Below, one piece after another: positions 14,701-26,199 of a stretch of 64,000 nucleotides of DNA (positions are counted from its first letter, which is position 1; every line of letters starts with the position of its first letter). Source of the DNA: Anopheles merus (taxonomy: Eukaryota; Arthropoda; Insecta; Diptera; Culicidae). Both the position numbers and the translations under genes were made by a program. The notes beneath the pieces are model-generated. The model saw only the letters and a list, made by a program, of their open reading frames with translations, made no database searches and was not told the origin of the DNA. Location of the stretch: NCBI RefSeq assembly GCF_017562075.2, contig NC_054082.1, forward strand, positions 45,901,832 to 45,965,831, read 5' to 3'.

Positions 14701-17700
14701 ACATTCGTTAGAAACGGTATTCTCCCAAACGCCAGCAGCTGAAAAGCTTTTGCATATCTTTATGAAAAATAAAAAAAAAATCTTCCAATCAAGCGCAACC
14801 AAAAACTTGTTCCCCAACTGTAATTAATCAAACAGGTGACAAAGAGAAAGCCTGTGCACTGTGCTCAAACAGGCGTTTGAAAAAGGAAAGGGAAGAAATT
14901 ACTTCTCTGCTAAATGAAACGCATAAAAAACCTAAATTGATAAGTTACACACAAGTATTACACACGCGCGCTTGCGTTTTCTAACTTCAAAAACGGCTTT
15001 CTCAATAAATTACATACACATTCGCAACACACCCACACCCACAAAAGCATGATGCTTTTCCCTGTTGCTCGCACGCCATTAACGTTATTTGAAAATAATA
15101 ATCACAACACAACCTCTGGGGGAAAGCGCAAAAACCAAAAAGGATTAAATTTATCATTTTCACAGATGAGGCGAAAACCTTATTCCGGGTAAAGTTGTTT
15201 TTGGGGCAGAAAAAGTCGAAGGGGGTTGGCGGAGGAGGTGAACGGAAAAGTTGTTTTAAAATTAGGGAAACCCACCTTCCGCTCCCACCTCGGCAACGTC
15301 GTACAGCACACAAACCGCACACCGCAGTCACACCTCATCCTTTGCAAGCAATTACGCACGGCTGATTGTTGATAGATTCTAGGCAAACGCCGAATGAGGG
15401 GTAAACTTTATCAACACACGCGAGAGCAGTGGTGTTGATGAAACGAAAATAGTAGCCAATGGATGAAGAAAGTCAATTAAAACTCTCCACACCTTAGGCA
15501 AATGTCCCGCCCCACCATTAATGCATTCTGCTTTCCGTTCCCGGTACCATCTGCGAGCGGGTGGGGGTTAGGTGAACAATCATATCGATCCACCTCCAAC
15601 CAACTGACTAACCAACCATCATAACTGCCCAGATTTGATGTGATTCGCTCGAAAGTAGGAGCAGCTCCCACCCCTCGTTGCTGCTCATCATAATCGAATT
15701 CAATACGGTACACAATTAATTTGAATTAATTTTCAATTAAAACTACCAACTCCACGTCCCAGTGGCACATCCTGCTGTTGTCACAACGGGGCGTGTACGA
15801 GCGGATAGAATGGACGGGTATCATCGCCTTCTCGAAAGAGATTCTTTTCAGTAGTATCAATGGGCCACCCGCGGCACACTCCTCGCTCCCTGGTGACTGA
15901 ATTCGTTATTGCGCCTTTTCGATACCGAAAAAAACATGAAAATTGTTGTTTATGATTCCCTCTGGGAGGCACCACAAAACATTGATGGCTGTGTTTATTG
16001 GAATCTCGCAAAATGGGTCCCCCTCTCCGCGATAACTGGCTGTAAACTGCCGTTCGTCGTAAGGGCTGCTCAGATTCATCAATCAATTTTTAGACTCTTT
16101 CTTACCGGTGTGTGTGTGTGTGGATTGTATGAAAACGAGAATCTTTCATTAGTTTTATGTTTTGGAGAGTGTCGTTTTATGTCTCTACACTCGTGCATTA
16201 ACACGATTAAGGGAAAGTAAAGCAAAATAAAAAACAAATAACCAAACTTTAGCATTTAATCGACGCCTGTTTCCGTTACACAGGAAACATGCAGAAGATG
16301 AAGAACATGTGCCGTCTGTTCTACTCCTCTTGAGTAACGCGCGCTCCCGCATCGCCTCAGACACTAATCCCAGAGCGCAAATTTTTACTTCAAAACCTTC
16401 CAAAGATCTGCCCCTGCTGGACGACACAAGCGCATGTGTTTTGGGCGGATGGTTCTATCTTTAGACCAATATTAAACAAACATTCAGAGGCGCGCGCTGG
16501 CGTTCTCTGAATGGAGGGAGGGCCTGCTCCATTTTGCTTCATTAAAAGTCCAACGGAGTATTATTGTCCCACCCCGTGTTTAACGTTTGGCACATGTTTT
16601 CAATTATTGCACATGCACCTACACACGCCCTTCAAGCTGGCTTACGGAGTTTTGTATGAGTCACCGTTTACTGTGACCAATGACGAAGTTATTTACTCAA
16701 AAGGTGCTTCTGTTGAACTACTCAACAGTTTTATTCTTCGCTGTTTCAATAGTGCAAAGTTTTAACATAAGGATCTAATGATTCAACCAATGAATTAATG
16801 AAAAGATAAAATTAACTCCGTAAAACGTAATAGTTTAAAATTGAAAAAATGATTAAAAAGCATCTATTTTTCCAACAAAGAATTATTGAAGATTTGATTA
16901 ACATTCCCGTTACCAAGTGTTTTAAAAACAAATAGCAAAAAAGCCTGGCATAATTCATAAAAATATTTAATATGGAAGAATTTCGTGCAAAAATCCTTAT
17001 CCTCTTTATTACTCCAATGCTCTTCACACCCGCTATTTACAGGCAAAATTCATGTCGATATGCATGCCACTGTACCCGTACAGTACAATAAAATGCGATA
17101 GGAATTTTGCTGCATACAAACTTTTCGAAAACATGTCATCTTTCCCACATTTCACTTCGATTGCATGCTGCAGCAGCAGCAATCCATCAACGGATGCACT
17201 TTCACGCGAAACACACAAGGAAAGACATCACACCACACCAATCTCTTTGGGAAGCGTGCGCAAATGTCCACGCACTTTCTACCCAGACACACTTGCCCCA
17301 AAAAAGTTTGCAAAAGCAGCAGCAGGAAAGGGGTGTACTACGGTTTTACAGTACCCATCGCAATAACGGACGACAGCAGCACAACATGCACAAAAAAGTA
17401 AAAAATCACAATTTTTATTACCCACTAGCACCGTTCCCGGGGACCCGCCCTGGTGCATCATGGTTTCGCAAAGCTGCTGCAGCGCAGCGACGGTTCAAGC
17501 GGATGTGGAGGGGCTACAGTAAACGTTGCATTTGCCGTTCATATACGCCCCTGCCTACCGCAGCCCGGGCCCGGAGTGCGTCGTGTGGAAATGTATTAAT
17601 AGCGCACAGCAAAAGCTTGTCCCCGAAAGGCGACTCCCATTCCGCGCCCCCTCGCACACGTGTTGAGTTTCGGGAAAAAGAGATGAAAATTGGAAAATTG

Positions 17701-20271
17701 CTTACATTACACAGCCCCGGGCGAAAGGACAGATATGGGCATGGAGGGGAGCGTAGTTCTCCCTTGTCCCTTGGTGCATTTCCCCTACAGCCCACCACAG
17801 TCGCCAATTCGAGCTGATCGTGCTGATTATGTGGAAACCTGTGACAGTTTGTGTGTTAAAAAAATAAAGGGTGAAAAAGCAGTCATCGTGTCACAAAAGA
17901 TGCCCCCAAAAAAATATTAATTCGCAGTAGGCTCATGCTATCGCGTACGACTGAACCCCGTCCGATAGGATCTAGTAACGCAAAAGGAGAGGGTTAGGGG
18001 TTTCAATCGCATTCAACCCTTACATACACACAAACACACACTGGCGCTATCTTGCCAATCGACAAAGTAAACACACAATGACGACAACAGTCTGCGGCTG
18101 CGGCTACAATATGCTAATGGAACGATATCGACGTTAATGTCAACAATCACGATACATGTTGTGCCTCTTTCCATGCACAGTTTCAATCAATATCATGTGT
18201 AGTAGTTAGAGCAAAACTCTTCTAAATAGTTTTTATACGATGTGTTGTTTCCCATCATTTCCTAAAATTTTATTCTTTCGACAATTATTCAACAACTCAC
18301 AGTACTCACATAACCTCAGTGCTAGAAATTGTCGCCATGCCAGAGCAGGGGAAAGTGTAATGATCAGCAGAAAGCGATACAAAGCACGTGGAAGCGCTCT
18401 GTTTCGGTGTAGTGGAACGAATCGTCGTAAACAAATACTTTTGCTGGATCGACGTTTTCACATTTCGCACAAGCTACACCATACACGGCCCAAAAAGCGC
18501 GTTGCATGTCTTGCTGCGTTGTGTATTTTTTAAGCAAATACAACTATTGTGGATAAGAAGAGCGCTTCTCTGCAGGCCCCCTACAAGAATTTCGTGAATA
18601 TGATTGCACCAGCATCTTCTTTTGGTGAAATTTTATTGAAACCATCCCCGAAACGGATACTGTTCCTTTCACATGGGCAGTGCTATGGTAAATAAATACA
18701 TCACAGTCGGGTAGCCATACAAGGCGTGAGTTGATGGCTGTCAATAATACCATTTTGCCGAGGAAGATGACTTCATTGAAAACATATTACTTGGTCAATC
18801 TGGTGATGAGTTTTTTACTAATAACACGATGTACAATCTTGATTCAGCGAGAGAGAAAAATAATTCAGAATGCCCTTTTCACCCTTTCGTTTGGTAAATA
18901 GAAAATTATTGTTGAGTGAAGTGTAACTTTCATAAAAATAAATATTTTTTTGGAACCAAGTTTAGAAAGAAAAAATCTATGTAACTGTAGTTATTTATGA
19001 ATTTTTCATAAAGATTCATGATTTTCCAAAGATTAGGAATTTTTATTCAGATTCATAATACCATACAGATTAATGTATCTTTGATAAATTCAACTATCGT
19101 TAGAGTTAAACATTTTGAAATATTGAGCTATCTCAGAATCTCAGAACAAATTAGTTATCTAGTGAACGTGAAATATTGGTTTTTGGCGATATCTTACAAA
19201 ATCCCGCAAATAAACGTTTGTAAGAAAATGACATCCAATTCCTATTCCAACTAACTATAACTGTTTCTGCTGTTAATATTAATAAACAATTTTGCTTCAC
19301 CTCACTCGAACAAAAAAACACCAGAAACGCATCGCAAAAATGAGTAAATGAGTGAAATTAATCAAAAATAACATTTTAATATTTTAGTGTAAATTGTAGC
19401 GGAATTTAGTATTCATTATTTCGCTGTACAAAGTGACACATTTTGGTTAAAAAGATAACTGTGAAATAAACATAAACCACTAAACAATTCACGCTTACTT
19501 TCGCTAGATCATCAAATGTAGCTCAACAGAAATGCAGTGCTATCAGAGTGAGAAATCGTTCGATTTTACAGTTCGCTTCATTCCATTCCGTTTCTCTCTA
19601 GGTGCTGAGTTATTGTTTACCACTAAGCACACTTAGTTAATCGTCCCACCCAAAAAAGAATGCAGAGGGAAAGCAAAAATGCCACAGCGAGTGTATGAGC
19701 CCCGTCACAAATGCCTCTCTGCGCTAACGATCGAGTTATGGACTTGAGGTATCAATTTCGTAACCCAATTCCAACACGTATCGAGACCGCACACCCTCTA
19801 TCGTCATCGATTGTGGCGCGCGGTTTTACCATTCGAAGGAAAACCTTACGATGGAAAACCCCCTTTCCTTGTGACGATGGCGGTGACATTTTCACATACT
19901 ATCACATGCCCCTTCGCATTGCCTCCGGTGCCATATATTAGGGATATGGCAGGTGCTTGTATGAGATAGGGATTGAGGGGGTAAGCTTGCGGGTCTTGAT
20001 AAGTTAATGAATTGGGGAAAATCAATACTTTCCCAATAAATCAACACACCGATGCGCATTCCGGTATTAACTTACAAACTACACTGTTTTTGACTCTAAT
20101 GATGATTCTCCAATAATTTTCCTAATTCTCAAACAAATGTTCGGAAAATTTAAATCTAAATTAAATGTTGTTCTTATTAATTCTTCTTGCATCATTTTAA
20201 ATCTACGCATCTATTTTTAAATCTTCCTGTCCACATAAATCAACAGACAAATGCGCCCGTCCTTGAACGCC

Positions 20272-20273
<2 letters not shown>
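11701..20273. other. Non-coding stretch, no gene recognised
   Basis: AT-rich at 11700-12270, 14000-14900, 16740-17050 and 18780-19700; GC-richer at 12280-13700, 15000-16700, 17100-18600 and 19700-20000. The longest frames (257 codons at 12854-13627 +, 236 codons at 17107-17817 +) contain poly-Phe from a T run or His/Ser/Arg-rich low complexity, and resemble nothing I know. No tRNA or paired transposon ends were found. A TACAGTGG motif at 14248 could be a lone transposon end, but I could not find its partner. Confidence 0.4.

Positions 20274-20302
<29 letters not shown>
20274..20302. repeat. T29 homopolymer (poly-A on minus strand)
   Basis: Twenty-nine uninterrupted T residues. It could be the poly(A) tail of an old minus-strand retrocopy, but the sequence at 20303-20620 is not recognisable and I found no flanking target duplication. 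Confidence 0.85.
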
Positions 20303-21759
20303 GATTGCGCTCCACACACCCAGACCAAACAATAAATCGCCCACCGAAACAAAACAATCCACCTATAATAGCGCAGCTAGGCAGGAAAAACGGCAACAAA
20401 TCGAACAATTTACCACCCGGTGGGTTAGGCTAATGTATTATAATTGTTTACCTGCCACACCAACCAGCGGTGGTTGGTTGGCCGTGGTTAATGTACGCAA
20501 TCATCCCCACGGCCGGCACAATGTGTGCTGTGACCACATTGGACAGCCGAGCCGAGACGGTTCTGTAACCCTTCCGCCGAACTGCTGCTGGACCCTACCA
20601 CAATGGCGAACTCTTCGCTAACGGCGTTTGATTTATGAAGGCGAGTGGGATAGCGCATTGCCCCATTGTGATGACGTTTGCTAACAAATACCATCCCAGC
20701 CGGGAAGGGTGGTGGTAATGGAGAAATTTATACACCTACACAGCTCCCTGCTGGCGGCTCCTGTGACAGGGACTATGTGGGGACTATGTAAACAATGGTC
20801 TACCGCCCGATGCCGCTCTTTCTGCCGCGTTTCCATTCGATCTACACTTTTTTCCTCGAATCGTCTGCCCGCGTTACCCTTTCAAACCCCTTCCCCAACA
20901 GGAGCGCCGCCTGTTGTGATGGTTTAGGAAAGCAAATAAACAATCGCTAACGTCAGTACAAGGAATCGTTGCTGTGCAATGCAACGCGCAATCAATTTAC
21001 AGCGCCATTATTTGGGAGTATACAATGCGAATTAAACTAGGATTAGGCATTGAGATTTTACAAGTATATAATTTCTAAACACTTACAAAATTGGCCAACC
21101 CCAAAGTGACGCATTGTTGAATGCACGCCTTATCGTTGCAGAAGCTTGATTGCCCGATGAAAGCTTCGTTTCATTCGACACACTACACCCAATGCATCGA
21201 GCCGGACGGATACACCACACGTCCTGCCCGGCAGCGGGAAGGGGAAGGGGAGAGGGGTGGTTTGGGGTGCCCAGTTATCTAAATATTTACCCTTAATCGG
21301 CTATATTTTATGCATGACGCTAGCAAAACGCACGTCGGTCGCTCCGATTGCTCGGATCCTCTTGCACGGGTTTGCACACGTTCCGTGCCCTTTTTGTGTG
21401 GTTACGTGTGTATCGACGACACGGCAAACACGGTACGTCGACAGCGGCAAGTCAAACAGTCAATAACGCATTATCGGTCACATACGGTCGTTCTGTAAGG
21501 CAGCTGTTGCTGGTGCTGCGACCGGGCAGCTGTGATAGTGACAGTCATTCGATGACATGATGCCAGGTTTTTTTTCTTTTTTCTTTGGTCACCGAACATG
21601 TCAAAGACCGTATGTTTACGTTGCAAATTGTAGGATTCAGTTGTAAAGGACGGATTAAATGCACGGAAAACGGGACTTCTTAATGGATTAAACTTCCACA
21701 GTAAATGTTGGTAGCTTTGTTGGAACTTGCTATTAGATACATGTAATCGGAAACCGAAT
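20303..21759. other. GC-richer non-coding island
   Basis: Moderately GC-rich DNA with short overlapping open frames on both strands and no recognised domain, RNA gene or transposon end. It ends at the 13-bp target duplication of the SINE at 21773. Confidence 0.4.
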
Positions 21760-21772
21760 CGACTCCGATCCT

Positions 21773-21964
21773 TCTTCTTCTTCTTCTTCTTCTTTTGGCT
21801 CAACAACCGTTGTCGGTCAAGGCCTGCCTGTACCACTTGTGGGGTTGGTTTTCAGTGACTTTTGGATTACCACCTCCCCCCCCCCCCCTCCCCATAGCAG
21901 GATAGTCAGTCCCACGTATGTTAAGTCGTGCGAGTTGACGACCGTACAATGAGACCGGCTAACA
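21773..21964 (-). mobile_element. tRNA-derived SINE, subfamily A, B box deleted (copy 1)
   Basis: A minus-strand SINE bounded by a perfect 13-bp target duplication, CGACTCCGATCCT, at 21760-21772 and 21965-21977. Reading from its own 5' end, a tRNA-like head with the A-box region (GGTACAGTCG type, 'TGT' variant here) leads into a body with a CCCCAC...TGGGG stem and a (GAA)n tail. Compared with the copy at 31971 it lacks about 44 bp of the head, including the Pol III B box, so it should be transcriptionally dead. A C13/G13 run at 21876-21888 replaces the six C of that copy. Confidence 0.85.
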
Positions 21965-22131
21965 CGACTCCGATCCTACTGTAATAATAAATCGCCGGTT
22001 TTATCCGTAACCGCCCAGAATCATTCGGAATTGTCCGGAATCATTTGGATTCATTTCGAGGAATTATTTGAATTATGAGTTGAAGTCATTTTGAGTCGTC
22101 TTGAGTGATCTGGAGTCGAAGTTGTTCAGAG

Positions 22132-22461
22132 TAGTGATGTGCTCTTTGGAGCACAGCCATGACGGTCGACTCCGATCGACTCTGGACGACTCCGAATGAC
22201 TCCGACTGCAGCCGACTCCGGACGCCTCCGGACGACTCCGGCCGACTCCCAACGACTCCGAAAGACTCCGAAAGGACGATTCCGAATGACTCCGGACGAC
22301 TTCGAACAACTCTGGACGACTTCGAATGACTCCGAACGACTCCAGGCAATTCCGGACATTTCCCAAGGACTCCGGATGATGCTGGGCGGAACTACCTTCC
22401 GGAGTGGATTCCGAAATGATCGGAGTCGGCTCCGCATTTTGGCCAACTTTACCCATCACTA
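22132..22461. mobile_element. hAT-like MITE with internal GACTCC minisatellite
   Basis: The ends are TAGTGATG and its complement CATCACTA, with a tenth-base match further in. They fit the loose hAT terminal consensus (YARNG). The flanking octamers GTTCAGAG (22124-22131) and GTCCATAG (22462-22469) match at 6 of 8 positions, as expected of an aged 8-bp hAT target duplication. The interior has no transposase: from about 22165 to 22430 it is an irregular array of GACTCCGRAY-type units. The array causes long spurious frames rich in Ser-Glu/Arg-Pro repeats on the minus strand. Assignment to hAT rests on end motif and duplication length only. Confidence 0.65.
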
Positions 22462-22579
22462 GTCCATAGTCGAACTGATCCGGAGTCAGCCGGGGTCAAT
22501 CAGTCGCAAAGCATTGTTGTCGTCGCTAAGCTACAAATGTCTGTTTACAAATTGCACAAACAAAGCAAAAGACGAAAAA

Positions 22580-22795
22580 ACTTAACTACATGAAACGCCG
22601 ATCCAACTCTGGCGGACTTCGGGTGACTGCAACACAAGTTTGATTCTGATTCCAGCCGATTTCGACTCCGGACAACTTGACTCCGGGAGGAAACAGTAGT
22701 TCCGATTTTGCAGGAGTCGGAATCGAACTAATAATAACCGGAGTTGGATCGGAAGGAGTCGTGCGTACACTCAAGAGAGCCCACCACTTATCGCA
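22580..22795. repeat. Degenerate inverted relative of the GACTCC element
   Basis: Scattered GACTCCG/CGGAGTC units occur here, and the stretch near 22770-22793 (CTCAAGAGAGCCCACCACTTA-like) resembles the complement of the left end of the MITE at 22132. I read it as a decayed second copy in opposite orientation; its outer boundary cannot be placed. Confidence 0.4.
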
Positions 22796-24964
22796 AGAGC
22801 TCATCTTAAAAAAGACCAAAGCGACGCCAGGCTCAAATACCTATCATCGATTTCTGTACGCGTGCCCAACGCTATCGACAATTCCTCTACTGGACAATGG
22901 CCAATCGACACGACCTCATAGCAAACGTTGCTTGTGGTCAAGCCTACTAATTGGATTTACCCCGAGCTATCAATCCAAGGGGAAAGAGGATGGCGATAGG
23001 TAGCAAAAACCTAACCTGCATTAAAAATGAATCACTTTCTCTCGTTGGTACCTCCCTTACAAAACCCGCCAAGAGTTCACTCTACGTCGAAACATCTGTC
23101 AGGGGATGGGAGGCAAAATTTGTTGAACTTTGCTTGCCCATCCTGCCCACGCACACACGCGTGTACCCGCCAACCGAACGATTCTCACGGAAAACTAAAC
23201 CCAAAACTAACCGGCAAATGGTACAACCGCAAGCAACATGTGTCAATTATCGCACATACTCACGCATCGCCACCGAAACAAAAAAATACATAATGGATCA
23301 GGACGGGGGCGACGAATTGGGAATGAAGTGAGTTCAACTTCCCCCCTTCGTGTGAGTGTGTGAGTGTGTGCATAGTCTTACCGCAATTGGCCATTAAACC
23401 AACCACTAATAGATCAACTCCTTGCTCCGCGTGCTGGATGATATGCCCAGTTTCCCACCACCCCAAACAGCGCCCTCTGCATTGTTTGTTGATGGTAAGC
23501 GTGACCGGACTGGAACGCCTGCATCACCCACAGTTTTTGTGTAAATGGTTTCTAATCACGCGATCCTTGAACGGGCAAAGGATCAACAATTCACTTGAGA
23601 GGTGAATTTTTAATAAGCAAGCACACAACACCCACCCACAAAGGGGGCAAGCGTGGTGCATCTTTCACCTGTTATAAACCAACTGGGGCAGGCAAAAGAC
23701 CAATGAACATATAAAAACAAAAAAGAAACAGCCAATCAGGCTTAAGTTGACAACTCAGTTTCTGTACCGGTTCCGGGTGCGCTTCTTCCGGAGTTTCCCT
23801 TTCAGATTTTCCGACATTCTTCCCCCATCCGAGACGATAATTAATCGTTCCGGCGTTCGAGGAGTTCCACCTGCCCGCAAAGTGGGTGTGTGTGTGTTTT
23901 TTAAATATTTTTTCCACCTCGCTTTCCTTAATAGAAGTGAAAACAAAGACAGCGACCCGGACAAAGAAGAAGAAGAGCTGCATTAGCATCCTTTTGAAGA
24001 GTAAGGATGGACCAGGGGACCAGGATGAAAACCCGAAATGGGTGGACAAAGATAAATGAACATACGGGCGCGTCCACCCTCTTGAGTCTGTTGGCAAAAG
24101 TTTGTGCGCTCCTTCCTCCTGGTGCTTCCTTGGTGTGCTTCATCAGGTGGTTCTCTCCTGACCTGACACACCCCTGACACCATTCCCGGGCAGTAAGCAA
24201 GACGTTGGTCTCACCCATTCCACCATTATCGTGCAATTGCCAGCATGAGTTGTGCGCTAGCATTGGCTTACAGGAAAAGGGAACAAGATTGTTGGCGTTG
24301 CGGCAAATGAAGCGGTCAAAAACATACATCCCAGTCCTGGACCGTGCAAAACAGACAGGAAAAAGCAATGGTATTATACTTTAGATCGACAAAAAATACC
24401 TCCACTTAAGTATTTTTCTTTCAATCCTTCTAACCAGAGAATATATTCAGTCTAAATCATCCGACAAACAAACAGGATTTTTTTTCTTGGCGTTTTAGCT
24501 CTGTTTGTCTCTCTCTCTCTTCTTGCGTACATTTTCTGCTTCATATCGCTCATTAACTTAGATCAAGTGCATGAGGATGCACTTTTTTTTTGGTTCATTT
24601 CATTTCAAAATGAAACAAACTTCCAGCTTTTCTGCCTCAAGACTTGTTGCACACCCGCATACCGACAAAAGAAAGTATGATTCCTGCAACCGAGTAAATC
24701 AAAATTAGAAAAAAAACTATAAGTCTGCAGGTAACGTTCTATTTGTTTTTGCCATCTAAAAAGAAACGGCTACCATTCTAAGCCTTAGTTGGGCGGCACA
24801 ATATGAAACCCGTTTTCACTGTCTTGCAGTTTGGTTTTGGCCGCACAAATATACAAAAACTCAATCCCGTCAGGCGTGTGACTAAGAAAGGAAAACAAGT
24901 AGACAGTACCCAACCCAATAGCGAAATGTAAAACCAGCACTAAGACTAGTACGTGTGTGTGTGT
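22796..24964. other. Non-coding island with one possible short first exon
   Basis: Mixed-composition DNA with no recognised domain. At 23293 an ATG with A at -3 and G at +4 opens 11 codons (start MDQDGGDELGM) and runs straight into a consensus donor GTGAGT at 23328-23333. A TG-rich run follows at 23350-23370. No second exon could be identified, so this is only a weak signal. Confidence 0.3.
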
Positions 24965-25815
24965 GCATCAACGATTATTTATGAACTGTGAAATGAAATA
25001 GATGGAGGGAAAGAGAAGAAAAACACACACAGGAACTATGCATAAAAAGTGTTAGAGAAGGAAAAACCAAAGAACTACAAACAGAGGCGATGAAATCAGA
25101 GAGCGGGAAAAAGAGCGTTGATTTGTAGCATAAAGTTACTAATGAAGGTGTCGGTAGAGAAAAAAAACGCACACACACTACAAAACCTACAACAGAAGAA
25201 TAAACTTGGATGCTGGTGGAAAAATGTGATGTAGTTTTATTAGTTAAGCAGAGAAAGAAAAAGATAACAACAGTTGTGCAAGTGGAAAACTGTCATAAAA
25301 TAAACATTAGAAGGTACGACGCTAAAGTGTTCGAATAAATGAGCTATGGCAATGGCAGAACAACAGTAGAAAAGAAAAGAAAACACAAACAAACTAACAA
25401 ACGACACACTTTTATCAGCAAGCTACCGATGCAACTCGTGGAAATGGGAAAAAGGAAGACTTGAAGGGAAAGTAATTGAAAAATGCACAAAACTCGTAGA
25501 AACAAACTGTAGTAAAAGTAATTGTTTACAATGCTACACAGAGGAGAAAGAACAGAAACAGCAGAAAGCAAAGATGGAAAAAACAAGCGTATCGTGTTGT
25601 GTGTTTGTTTAAATGTCGAAGAGTGTTGTTATCTGTAGAAAAAAGGATTTCTTCACGTTTTAATAATAATACAAAAATGGTAACAGATAAAAGCGGATGA
25701 ATAAAACAAAATGAAACAGAAAAAAGGACATTTGCTAATTTAAAAACATAATTTTGTCCAAAAGGAAATGGTAAGAAAAATGAAAGGAAAGTGTAAAATA
25801 AAAACGGAAAAGCAA
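24965..25815. other. Second purine-biased tract (A/G on + strand)
   Basis: About 0.85 kb of strongly A/G-biased + strand, preceded by a short (GT)n run at about 24953. Like the tract at 10810-11700, its minus strand yields Phe/Leu/Ser-rich open frames that are compositional artefacts. Confidence 0.5.
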
Positions 25816-26199
25816 AATGGCAAAACTTACTCTCATACAATTGATTGCGTCAGAGCTGAGTGAAACTATTCCTTCTACTTTCGCACCTAGCTTCTCGTCC
25901 CACCCAAAGAACGGAACGAGTTGGTGGGGGGAGAGAGTGCAGTGTTTTGTCTTGCTTTCCGGTGGGTGGTGGGAGTTGAGGCTCTGTGGCTTATGTTCTT
26001 TCGCACGCACTGTCACTCGCGTTTGACACCTGCCAGACAGGGAAGCGAAAAACCCAAGTAGTCGGGAGGGTCTCCCTGTTTGGGGTTTGTGAGTTGTGCG
26101 ATGTGCTGCTGTGTTGTGAGCCGTGCGCTGCTCTAAGCAATACGACCGTAGGAATCAACGGGAACGCGTATTATACACACTTGTTACAATATGCTTGCA

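Noticed and set aside
17107..17817. 236-codon + strand open frame
   Set aside because: His/Ser/Arg-rich, low complexity, overlapping alternative frames on both strands, no family resemblance.
22073..22459. Long frames with Ser-Glu/Arg-Pro repeats resembling a repetitive protein
   Set aside because: They are translations of the GACTCC minisatellite inside the hAT-like MITE.
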